DNA of 64,000 nucleotides. It comes from Onchocerca volvulus. Taxonomy: Eukaryota > Nematoda > Chromadorea > Rhabditida > Onchocercidae. Below, piece by piece: positions 24,037 to 37,000 of the stretch. Every line of letters starts with the position of its first letter. The first letter of the stretch is position 1. The stretch lies in the NCBI GenBank assembly GCA_000499405.2, contig HG738137.1, forward strand, positions 14,315,661-14,379,660, read 5' to 3'. A program made the position numbers and the translations under genes. Below the pieces are notes generated by a model. It did not search any database and had not been told where the DNA came from. It saw only the letters and a program-made list of their open reading frames with translations.

Positions 24037-26477
24037 GCAGTGCTCGGACGCGAAAGACGGATTCAGCCTAAGGTGCATAGTGTTGTGACATTATGCGAAA
24101 AGATTCCAATATATGGTAGAAACGATCGGTTTTGATTTTAAGAAAGAAGATTAGACCGTTTAAACGGAAGTCGTAAAGGAGTTGGTTATTGCTGTACATA
24201 TTTATACATATATTCCACGTTACTTATCAACACGTAATATACATAGTGGCGTGTCATCGTTATGGATGATCGGCACAATCGACGGATGCAAGCGGATGAT
24301 TCGGTAGAATCGAAATGGGATCCTGATAATAGCAAAAAAAGACGATATGCTGCAAAACGTTGTATATATATATATATTTTTTTTTGATAATTTTTTTTTT
24401 TTTGATTGATAGAAAGAAACTTTTTTTTTTTTGATTTGAGAATAACAAGTTTTGGTCGTGTTATAAAATATTTCCGGAAAGGCTTAACGAAATGAGAAAA
24501 TATAAATGTTGCTGGTAGCAAAAATAAAAAGGACAAATCGAACTATCCAAAGTCCAAACTTGTTGAAGATAGTTGTTTGTCAAATAGTGTCCTTAACATA
24601 TAGTTAAAAAATCATATCGGATTGGATATGTGGTTATTGCATATGTGAGAAAATTACTGCAGTGAAAATTACAAAATATGTGAGATTATGAAAATTATTA
24701 TGAGAATTAGCATAGCATTTGGCTGATACTTTATATATAAAAGAAAGATGACTTTCACGTGCAGCAGTATTTGGATTTTCAATATTTGATCCTGATGAAA
24801 GAACAACCCATGATTTTTTTCAGCGTTTTTTGTTAATGATTCGCATTGTTCTGCACCATCATCATCGCCGCATTCTAGCCCAGTTGATGCATCAATGCTC
24901 ACTGATTTCAGTTCGGGTGAATTGAACGACGCAATTCGTACATACATTCATTGCAAGAAGTTGAACTTTTCCTTAATTTCTGATTTTTTTTTTTTGATTC
25001 ATTGCAAAAAATTTAGATAATCAAACATGATACAAGAACAATATTGAGTGAGAGCTTGTTAATAATTGTATGACGATGTTGAAGAATAATAGTAAAGTAC
25101 ATAGAGGTTGATAATTAAATTATAAGGTAAATTAATATATTTCGCGGATTTTAATCCCAAGTGAGTGTATATTATGAAAAGTCATTTTGCAAAGCCTAAC
25201 CAAATATAATTTTCATGAATATTGACATGTTGAATGTTTTGGATATCTCTTAAAAGTATAGATAAGATCAAGGGTTACTAAGAACTGCGTATTTCCATTT
25301 GGAGACAGACATCTGTTCAATCTTCGCATTGCAATGCTCTTTTAGGAAGTTGTGCATTCTTTAATGATATGAGATCATGCTAAGTTTCTGAATGATTTGG
25401 TGCTTTTTGTAGTGATGCGCAACCAGCAAAGTCAGAGGATGAAAATGCAGATTGGTGGATACAGCTTGATGAACTGCCGATACAAGAAAACAATTCACCT
25501 TTACTAGTAATTTTATGTATTCAATAATGCATTAATTATTTATTATTAAGTCCTTAAAATTATTTTTTTTTGGCCGAGCAAGATTTATGAATTAGATGTT
25601 TCACTCATTTTTACATTTCTTTTTTCATCAAGTAGTAAACTAGCATTACTTTTTTTTTTTTTATTTTGGTTATTTAACATATTTTTACTGATTTTCAGTC
25701 ATCATGGGATTAGAAAATAAGGTACTGAAATGAGAGGCATCATGGATTTAGCTAAAATGAAATAAGATGAAGCAATTTATCCTCTATTTATTTTTTTTTT
25801 TAAACTCATTTTATTGGAAATTAATTTATTTTTATTGATCAATATAAGATTAATATTTTTTAATTAAGCTTTCGAGCAGCATTTATCTTAATGGCAAGTT
25901 AGTTTTACAGCAGTTTGCGAACATCATAAAATTTGAAAACAGACTAAAGGTTCTTATGTGACATTAAAGCATAATTTTAAAACTTTCGAAGAAAATACAA
26001 ATATGCTGAATATGCAGGGGTAGTCACAAATGTAGCTTAAACTACGGGTATCAAATATCATGTTAAACACAAAAAATTTAACAAGTTTCGTTACGGTTCT
26101 TCGTAAGTCATTTGCGATTGTATCCAGAATAATCACACCAGGAGAAGTTATGAATCGAATGAATAATCGCCAGTTGGAAGCCTGAGAATTATAAAGAATA
26201 AGGAAAATCAAAAAACTCATAAAATGTAATTGAAGCAAATAATTATAGATTCGAACATCAGTGAGTCCAGTTTTTGCTGAATCGATGAGTTCCAAAAGTG
26301 AATTAGAAGATGTAGTGGAAAGTGTGGAGAGCCCACAAAGTAAATTTGATTTGGATGAAGATGACGAACAAACACCATATCCATCGACACCATCAAAACG
26401 GCAAAATATGGATTATTTTCATGAAAATCTTAATTTCTCCAATGCTCCGGAAATACCACCGCCATCAGTTTTTCATG
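24037..26477 (+). CDS. USP9X: USP gene: 5' leader and N-terminal coding exons
   Basis: The first exon starts after tttcag at 24037, which could be a cis or spliced-leader acceptor. It carries a 225-base leader and ATG 24262 ([19 protein letters not shown]) and ends at 24358 (AAAC|gttgta). It joins 24824-24937 in phase ([20 protein letters not shown]). Next come 25413-25506 (acidic, [16 protein letters not shown]) and 26249-26477 ([20 protein letters not shown], then [19 protein letters not shown]), which join each other in phase 0. The step from 24937 to 25413 is off by one base, so a small exon may be missing. All of this is disordered and acidic, as expected for the variable N-terminus of the family. 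It might belong to a separate short gene, but the strand, spacing and absence of a stop argue for one gene. Confidence 0.55.
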
Positions 26478-29400
26478 GTATGTTTATACATTTATTGATC
26501 TATTAATCTAATATATATATATTTGTTTATTTATTTATATATTTATATATATAGATATAAGTAGAAAAATTGTTTTAGATGAATTATTTTGTAAACAGCT
26601 ATGGACTAAAGTATTGTGGAATGGTTTTGAAATATACTCAGAACTGTAAAAAGATCATATGCTGTTCCTTATATCCTATTCAGATCTAATCAGACTAATC
26701 TGTGTACATTAGATCATGGTTGATTTGCTTAATTATCAATTGTCTTCAGATCATATGTAGCAACATTAAAGAGAATAGGTTAAAAAAATTTCGGCTCATT
26801 TTGGAACATATTATCTAAACCTAATAATTTGCTATGAAAAAGTTCGATTCGTTTCCGTTTTTTACATCTTATTTCTAGTAAGAGATTGTGTCGAATATTC
26901 TAGAGTATTTGTTTGTAGAGCAAAGAGATTTTCCGACATTCTTTCATTCCTTCTTTTTCCTTGGAGATTCAGTTGTAATCCATCCCTTAAGACTGCAAAT
27001 TATGAACTCTCTCTGTTACTGTTTTTGGACTAGATGTTCTTGGTATTCATTAGTTGCCAATTTCATAGCTTTGCAAAAGTCCTATTTGTAATTATCTTAA
27101 TTATTTTTCATTATAATTATTCCTCTTCTCTATTCTTTAATTTATGTTTAAAAAACCGCTTTCTTTCAAATATTCATCATTAAAAATCTTAGAATCGAGT
27201 AAAATTGTTCCTTAGATTAATTTTGTAAATTTTATAATCTGATTTTTTTCTTGATACTTGTTAACTTGTGGGGGGAAATCTTCCATGTATTTTTCAATTC
27301 AGTATGCAACAAATCAACATCTTTTTTTTCTTTGTAATTAAGAGCTAAATGAAGTCGGAGAGTTTGACGATTAGGACGTAAATCTTCTTTTAACTCGCAT
27401 GCTGCTTTGTTTAGTGTATAGTTGCGTTATTGTCGAAGCTATCACTATCCTGAATAATTTAAAGAAAGCTATGGAATGATGCATATTAACTTATTGGCGA
27501 AGATAAATGGTGAGCGAAAAAGATGAGAGTTATGGCGACATTTTAGATAATCCAGCTGGTAGAGCAATGTCAAGTTCGGCTCCAGCATCCACCGTCGGAT
27601 CATCATCTTCAAATATTGTTGATCATCTGCAGCGACCAAATACATTTGACGTTAAAACATCACCATCAGCACATGCTGAATTAAATGCTGTTGCAAATGA
27701 GAGGTCAAAAGTATGGGAGGATTTCACTGAATTACCATCTGGCATGTTGAGTCGTTTATTTGATCAGCTACATCGTACAAGGTTGTTTTCCATTATCAAT
27801 GATTGAAATTTTAATTCTTGAATAAAATTTTCCAGAAATAAAAGAGAGGAGGGAGAAAGGACAAGGAAAGAGGGGAAAAGGAAGATCTGATGAGCCCTCT
27901 GGAACATTGAAATGAAAACCAAAGAATCGAAGGGTTTTAGAATGTATAACAGAATATGATAATTGTGAAATGAGGCTAATATATTATCAGTGAACTGAAT
28001 AATTAAATTTCAGGAATTTCTCGAAATCAGTTGAATTTTGAAATTCAAAGCATTAATTAAATCTTTCAGCTGTTTTTATTCTGTATAATTCTGCTTAGCT
28101 TTTACAGATGGGTAGTACCTGTGCTACCCAATCAGGAGCTGGAAGGACTGATGGAAGTTGCAATTGTGCTGATAAAACGAGGTATTCATGTTGGCATCAG
28201 GCATTTATACTAAATCAGTGACAAGCCCTGCTTGGCATTATATATTTTTAAAGTGATTGCGGTGAGAAAAGGAAAGCAAAAGATATGCATACTTGAATTA
28301 AGTACCAAATGCGTTCAATTCTTACTTTTGAAGCCTAAGCAGACAAGGGATGGATAACACTTAAATTAAGTAGACTAGCTGATGTCCGAAATAATCGAAA
28401 CTTACATACATGTTGAAACTCTCAATTGGAGCATATGAAGAAAATTAGTTTTAGAGTATTAGGATCTATGATTCTGTTGGACTCCAGTGTTATTAATGTC
28501 GGAAACATCACATTGGAAATCCACTGAATATTGAAAGATTTCATTCAGTTGTTACTGTAGAGAGGCAATGTTTAAAAGCATTGTAGGAACTGATAAAACG
28601 TCGAAATTTTTCGAGGGTTTTCTTGAAAAAGGACTACAAGTTGCCTTTGATAAATTGATGAATGACGAAGCGATGAAAGATTGGAAGATCGAAATACATG
28701 TAATTCCTCATAAAATATTTTATTTTCATAGTCATAGTTTTTTTTTTCTTTTTTTTTTTTTGGCTTTGCGATTTTTTCTGTAACGAATTTTAATTTTATA
28801 TTCAATGCTTGAAAGTATTTTAAAATTAAGTTGTTCAGAAGTTCTTGTGCCGTGTCATCATCATTGCCTTTGGGAAAAAAGATGGAATTGCAATAATGCT
28901 TTAGAATACTGACTATGATAGGAATAAGTATACCACTTTTTCCGTCACTTCTATGCGTTTTCAATATATCTTGGAGACATTTTTCATATTGAAATAATCT
29001 GTTTATACAAGTCAGATTATCAGTTGATTTAGAATAATCTGTTTCTTCTTTTTTTCTGTTTAATTAAAACTAGGAAAAGTATTAGCCCAGGCGCACATAT
29101 TAAATTTCTTAGTTGGGACAATCCTTTGTTTTTCATTATTTAAAAATGATGCTAAATTCACCTCACCTTTTTGTAACTTCAAATTCTTCTGCACTTTTCA
29201 AATTTTCATTTTTTTCTTATAAGTGAAAGACTGAAAATAAATCTTAATCTGATTTAGTATTTCGTCTTTTATATAGTTTTTGGCTATTTCTATGATCGTA
29301 TTCTCTAAATAATTTAATGTTGAAAAATTTGAAAAATCGGTTTGCAGCGATTCATTTGGCTAAGTGTTGCACGATTCTTCATAATGTTCACGGAAAAAAT

Positions 29401-32400
29401 GCGGCGAACACTCGAAGCTGAAGATTTTCATCCTGCATACTGGAAAATATTGCAATATGCTATGTCCAGCAATAGTCGGTATGGTTTAAAACTGTAGATT
29501 TTTTTGTTCAGTTCTATGAAGTATGTTATTTATTTGCTTTTTTTTTTTGCTTCCATTCTTTTTTTTTTTTCTCATGACATCATATGGAGGCATTTTTTTT
29601 TCTCGTTTGTTTTCGATTAGTTAGTCTTCAGTTCTATTTTTTTTTTTTACTTAGAAATCTCCTTTCATTCTATTTTTCATTTCACTATTCTCTTATTAAA
29701 CAAAATTACAAATTATTTTTAAACTTTGGGAGAAACAAGAAAGGTGAAATATAAAGGAAATGGCGTAAACAAGATTTGATAGAATTGGATGGGGTAAGAG
29801 GGGGAATAAATTCTCGTTGTTATTGATAATTTTTGCGGACTGATAAATCTGAAAATGATTGGATAATTTAAGCTGATATTGAATTTGCATCTTCTGTTAT
29901 ATAATGCTTTTTTGATTTTTTAGATGACATTTGATGAATTTACATTGTTGAATGATGACCTTTTTTATATTATTACTGTCTAATGGATTTATTATTTGTG
30001 CTTTCAGTTTTCATATGCAAAATTTTGGCCGCAAGGCAGATTTTTTGCAACTGGAATTTGACTCAAATGAATTGATGCTTTACACATCAATTAACACCGT
30101 TGAAGAAGTGCATCAGGTTAACAAATTTTAGCCACAATTAATGCTGTTGACGTTAAATCTTCACTTCAACAAATGACTGAATGTCTTATTCTCTCTCATC
30201 CGGATCTGGAGAATTCTGGGTTGGAATTCACAGTTTCAGTTCTCGGCATTTTTGAAGGAAATACTGGATACTCTGAAGATGCTATTTTGAAATGCGGGAT
30301 TATTCTCACTAACTTAAATCAAGCATTAAATAATCCTTGTAAAAACCAACCATCCACTATTACTCATTTCTCTCTTTTATTTCTGCATTATCTTTGAGCG
30401 TCTTGATTTCAGAGAGTTTTGCAATTGTGGCTTTTGTTATTGCTGAGTTATTTCGGAAAGATTGGTGGCTTCACATTGATGAGGAATTTCCTAGAGAGAA
30501 ATGTTAATGAAACAACAAGAATTACTGATTTTATCGATTGGCTTCGACCGTTTGCTTCCTGTTCACTCCTGTTAAAACCAGCAGTTATTACAGAAACTTT
30601 TGGACCAACCATTGTAAGGATCATTCCGTTTTTTCTTCTAGAACAATTCAGGATAAAATGAAGAGGATAAGAAAAAGATAAGATGATTTAGGAAAGCGAA
30701 ATAACATTGATGTTAGTTGATTCAACAAAACTGATCAGTTATGAAAGAATGAGATTTAAAATGTCTCGTTAAATTAAATGACAATTTTGGTACCATTTTT
30801 TGGCTTCATATTGATTAAAGAATTTTATGGAGAGAAATATTTTTTTAATTTCAACGAAAATCGGAAGTCAGGAAAAATAATCTCTGAATTTATGAATTAT
30901 TGTCAAGCCATTTAAATTTGATTTCTTCATCATTTTACTGCTTAGATAAAAATAAATCGTAAAGATTTTATCGTGATTGTAAAGAATTTTTTATCGGAAT
31001 ATGAGGGACGGACATAAAGTTGTATGATAAGATACCTCGGAAATAATTCAGAGAATTTCGTAAGCAGCTGTGTATAATGAATATGTTATTCATTCTTTCA
31101 TATCAACTGATTTGTTAGGAATTTTTTTCTTTAGCAAGTGGCAGTAGCACGACTGGAGCATATAGATGATAAGGAACTGAAATGTGAAATCGTAAAAAGT
31201 GATTTGAATGAGTCACCGTATGTTGAATTAGCAAAAGTACTACAAAGTCTGGTGTTGGTTAATCCAGAAATGATTCACTTAGGACGACAAATGCAGTTTT
31301 TCTCACTGCGATATATTTTACGGTATAAACATTTTTGTTTATAAAATTGTTTTCTTTTCTATTTTTTCACGAATACATTTTTAAGTATTTTGACGAGCAT
31401 TAATTATTTTTCGGTTCCATTTAAACATCAGAAAATCTAGAAACTGAAGCTTCTGGACGTTATACGAGGTAAATAAACGTTGACTGAATGTGTAAGAAGT
31501 ATTCCAAAGACAAAAATAGTCTATCATCATTTTAATCAAAAAACTGTTTTTAAATACTCAGTTATTTTGCTTTAAAAAGCAGATTAGTAACGATGAAAGA
31601 TTTCAGAGTACTTCAAGTAGCACCTTTTGCTGGACGCATAGCAGCACTGGAAGAATTACATGTAGTTTTGCATAACGCTGCATCAGAATTTCGGCAGGTA
31701 TGCTATAGGAACATTCCAAATTTGAACAGAAATAATTTTCGTAACTACTTTTTACTCTCTGCTACTCTTCTTTTCTAATTGCTTATATTTCTACACTTTT
31801 CGATTATCCTTATTTCTCTTTCAGTCTAATATTTCTATATTAAAAATCTAATTAGGTCTGGTGAAACGGGAAACTCAAAATCGTAAAATATTTCGGCGGA
31901 AAAAGTTAAAACGATTAGTTTTGATTTCTTTAGCAACTTTTATTTATTTCTGTTATGCATTTTTTCATTCTTTCAGCAAGAATTAGTGATTTCAATGAAT
32001 GATTTGACGGAATGGCTGAGGAAGCAACATCTCATCGAAATATTGGTTCGTGATAATTTGCATCATCCGGCATATTGCGAAAGGTTTTGCTTTTCTTTAT
32101 CTTAACTGAGCTTTTATTGAGAGATTATTTAATAATTTTTGAGTTTATTTAATAATTTTATTGTTTATATGAGTATCGGATGAAAGGAGATGAAATACTA
32201 ATTCTTGTTTTTTACTAACTGATATTTCAGATTAGAAAGAGTATTCCGAGTGCTATTAGAAAGAAATGCTATAACAGTTGAAGATATGGATATCTTATGG
32301 AATGTACAGCGTGAAAAACATGATGTTATTCAGCGAAATGTCCATGACCTTATAGCGAAATTGGTTAATGGATTGAATAACGTACTGCAAGAGCATTTAT

Positions 32401-33972
32401 TCGAACGAATGAAGGTGAGAACTTTAATTTGTATTCAATTTGAGAATCAAAATTACACTGTCGAAAATGTTGAAAATTTGTATATTAAGGAAAGTTGGGC
32501 AAACTCATCTTCAAGACAGCGAACACTTCTGCTCGATCTTATACGTCGAATTGGCGTCGATTTCAGTAGTCTTACCGAAAAGGTAACTCTCATCATTTTT
32601 TTACCGACAAAAATATTTAACATAATGATTTGCAACGGGTATGCAATTGAGAGCAAATCAGCGACTTTTCATGTAGTGATTTCATTTAATTCACTATTTT
32701 TGCGAAGAATCGAGGAAGCTATGAAAAACAAGGCAGAAAAAAAAATTGATGTTCCGTGTTTTTATAATTAATTTATGTTGATGAATATATCCCATAAATC
32801 GGGATATAGGAGTAATAATGACTGGATAATAAGGGAACTAAAAAGTGCATGTTCTATATGCTTCAGATAAATTAGGAAGGTATGACGCAATATAGTTTGA
32901 TCGGCAGTCACATTAAACAGATTGATTCAGCAATATCAATCTCTTTTAAGATTTCGTTCTTGGCTGCGTTAAAGACGGTTATCCCGCTTCAATAAGTAAT
33001 CAAACGGCCTTAGTTATCTGTTTTTTTTTTTTTGAGTATTGAACAATTTCAATGTTCCAAAATTTCCAGGAATTAACTATAAGATCTCTTTCGCTATTAT
33101 GGGATTTGTTCCATGATGAGCGATTACCTGTGGAAATGATCGATGCAGCTCTGGAAGCACATTTCAATGTATTAGAAAGTGCAGTACCGGCTGAAGAATT
33201 ACGGCGGCTTTACATCGAACGTTGTATTGATGAACTACTTCTGGATTCAGGTAATTCGTTCAAAATCCTAGTTCTAGGAGATTTCATAGCGAAATCATGG
33301 GGGTAGCAAAAAAGGGAGTCATATAAATTCCCCTTACCTCAAACATGATGTAGCTGCAATTGGAATATGCAGTTTATCCTTGACTTAAATAAGTAAGCTT
33401 TATGATGTGTTCAATTTCTGGATTTTAGTTTTTTTGAGCAAATTTTTTAATTCAGTATAACATCTTTTGATGGAAAATTATAAATTATTGTAAATCAATT
33501 ATTTTTCAGTATTTGTGCTTCCTGCATTAAAGCATATGCAACGACTAATGACTTTAATGCCAGAATGTGACTATAGTACAGGCAGAAAAATAACACGGTA
33601 AGCTGTTGATTACTATTCTTTTAAAATTTTGTTTTAACTTTTATTTTTATGTGGCAACTGCCGTTGCGCTACTCAAAAATGTGAAGGCATAGAAAATGTA
33701 TTATTTGCTCAGAATTCGCTGAAAATTATTTATTTTGTAGGAGAAATCATGCGTTTTAGTTATAACTTTTATGTAACGAATCATTCCTTAACAATTAATA
33801 TGTATTATGAGTTTTTTTTTTTTTTTTCAGAAGCCAGTAGTTTTTTGCTAAGAAAACTATTGAAATTTTTAAAAAAAGTTATAATTTACTGAGTCTTACG
33901 TTTTTAAATTTAAGAGGTCGTTTGCATATCTTATTCGACAAGAATTTAAAATAATCTTTCGCCGAAAATTTG

Positions 33973-34004
<32 letters not shown>

Positions 34005-34008
34005 AATT

Positions 34009-34044
<36 letters not shown>

Positions 34045-37000
34045 AATTACATCTTTCAATGTTGAGATTTATTTTGTTCCTGCAATTTCGTGTAAGATAT
34101 GCAGAAAAGAAAATATCGCAAACAATAATGACACAGAATAAAATCAGTTATTTGAAATTGAATAAACAGATCAGTCGAATAATCATGAAAGGAAACAAGG
34201 AAAAGGGAAATTGTAAAGGAATGATAATATAATGATAATTAGCCAAAATAAAATCAATAAAAAATAAATATGATGATAGTAATAAAACGGCATGTTTCGA
34301 CTTTTATCCTTTCATCTTTTCGAGATCCTTAGCAAACATTTGGAAATTAATATTTTTTTTCTTTAAGGGCGGAATATATCGCTACTGTTCAGCAAGATAC
34401 AGAGTTGTGCTCAAGACTATCGAAAAACGTTGCTCTGTACATGGAAAAAGTACGAAATGCTGTGGTATGCATTCTTCATATCATTTATTATTCATTCTAT
34501 ATAACTAAATCGCAATTTTTTCGATTTTCTGTTCATAATTTTAGTATAACAGTAGCGCACGTATGCCTTTTAATTATAAAATATATTTGCAATGCTTTAT
34601 TTATCGCGCATTTACATATCAAGCAGTTGATAACATTTCTATTTTGCGTTTTAAATATAATGATAATTTTCAGAATGAAAAGCCGCATGTTTATGCTGTG
34701 ATAGAAAACGCAAATGATCTGGTATTTGTTGGTCGTTACACTCATAGCGATAATTTACGAATTCGTCTGAGTTTTTTGCATTTTCTTCTCTCTGATGGGC
34801 AACTTTGGCTTATGACACCACAGGTTAATTTTGTTTTATTTTCTGCTTTTTTTTTTATCCACTGTTAATCTTTAGTGTTTGGAATCGTCAAAAGGATTAT
34901 TATAGGCGAATGAATTATGGGATGCTCTTATTGTTCGGTCAGTATTTGAGTATGAGCGTACATATGGCTTTCAATTATTTGGTACAATGCAAGATCAAGA
35001 AGATATTGATCCAAAAACATTAGATCAACTTTTTACATGTAAATTTTTTTTATTTGTTTTTATGTACTCAAAGTTTAAGATTAAACTTCGTATAGCAAAG
35101 TCGTCGTTCAGTCATAGAAGTAATGTTTCTCGTGAAGGAAAGGAAACATATACCAAATGTGATTCAAATGTTAGTCTTAAGAATTCTTGAGGATGATTAT
35201 TTGCAGTCATATTGAGCTATTTATTATCCTGTAACTGAAATAACTCATTCTGATACTGAGAAGAGGAGCTTTGCATGATTGCTTAATTTTTTTCTTATTA
35301 AGGTCATCAAATTTTGAGACATTGCCGGATAGATTTCTTTTTTTTTTCTTTTGCAAATATCGAATTGGTTAATTTCAGCCCGAATTCTAAAACTTCCAGT
35401 TGAAATGTTGAACGAGGAGGGTTTTTCATGTTTCAAAACTTTCTGGACTGCAGTAAACAAAAAACACAGTAAGCTATTCCAGCCCACTGAAGGAATGTCG
35501 CATTATTTGATGTGCGATTTTGATCTTGAAGTAAGTGAACATGTAATATAAAAATCAATATTGTTTTGCATTTTAAACCGACGTTCGCCTGAAATTAAGA
35601 AGCTTTATAAGGCCAAAAAAAAAAAAGATCTTGATTAAGTTAACATTAATGAACAGTAACTTTTTTAAAATATACATTCTGCTGGTTTATCTGCTTGTTT
35701 CTCTGCATATTTTCATAGTAAGCTTTGCAAATTTATCAGTTTATTCGAATGTTGTTAGGATTTTTTAGCTTTAATTAATCTTTCAATTTTACTTGTAAAT
35801 GGAAAAATAGAAGGAATAGATTTAGTAATATGAAGTGTTTTTATTTGTTACAAATTGCAATTCTTTAGTTTTTTCTCCCATCCTTTTTGACACTGGCCTG
35901 TTCCATATCCATTTTTACAACCTCAAACTGGTACTGGATTGGTATATTATCAATCATTGATGCATACTTTTCACATTTTCTTTAGTTTCGAATTTCTCGC
36001 CATTTATCTCCTGTATTTATAGGGAATGGATTATTTGTGGGAAATAATGCTGGAAGCTCGTGGTGAAGTATCACATTTGGCAGTTTCATTATGGGTCGAA
36101 ATTTTAGCAAATCCTCATACGGCAGTGATCTCTGATTTTGCTTATTTGATTGAAACAGTTGTTAATAAATGGTTAGATGCACTTTCAGGATGTTTGATAG
36201 CTTTTAATTCAAGTTGTTAAATGAGAAATAACTTTCCTGCTTACAGATTATTTGTTCTGCTATGTCTTCAATTTCTCTCTCATTGTTTTTCGTGAAAGAG
36301 CAATTCTACAGCAAATTTAGTCATGAAAAGGAGAAATGGAGATCGTAGCTTTAGTATCATGCATGTTTTATTTATAATAAACAGAAGCTGAGGAAGAGGA
36401 GAAAATGTACTCTTTCTTTCAGTTTTGTAATGCTAAAAACGAAACATGATGAACTCATTAAAGGCGATAATAGCGATGACAAAAAAATGAAAATACTTGA
36501 TCGAATGGGTAGAATCTTAACGGTAACTTTTTGAGCAGTTTAATATAATTTTGCTTTTGTTTGTTCTTTGGTAGAGACATAGAAATTTTCAAAAAATGAA
36601 AGCAAATATATATGGTAGACATTTTTGGATGTATTAAGCTTTTTTAGAAATTTTTTATTGAATTTCAATATTATTCAATATTAAGAACGTGCAAGTAATT
36701 CAAGACAGATAATGTATCAGAAGTATGGTGATACTGAAGAACTTTATTAAACACTCAATTTCGACGTTAATTCTTTATATTGCTAGAATTTTAGGCTCTT
36801 AATTCATATATTTGTGCATTTGATGATGATTATTACATGCCCGAAAGATGTCAGCAGCCACTTCGTAAGGCAGGCTTAGGACGATGTTTTGTATTACCAG
36901 TCGTTTTCCCAGGTAATTTTGAATAATATCATAATATTGAATAATCTCTTTTAGGGATAATAAATTACAATGATGAAATTTTTAAACTTGCGGTTTTGTT

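Noticed and set aside
24186..24947. Several minus-strand ORFs of 60-116 codons
   Set aside because: They are shadows of the plus-strand N-terminal USP exons (24262-24358 and 24824-24937), which are coding-like and join in phase.
26888..27091. 67-codon plus-strand ORF between USP N-terminal exons
   Set aside because: No acceptor or donor in a workable phase, and the composition is Phe/Ser-rich noise.
28572..28964. 130-codon minus-strand ORF
   Set aside because: It overlaps USP exon 28561-28699 on the opposite strand, which has homology and splice support; the ORF has none.
34405..34868. Overlapping ORFs near 98-101 codons on + and one on -
   Set aside because: They read through the intron 34465-34673; only the exon parts match USP9X.
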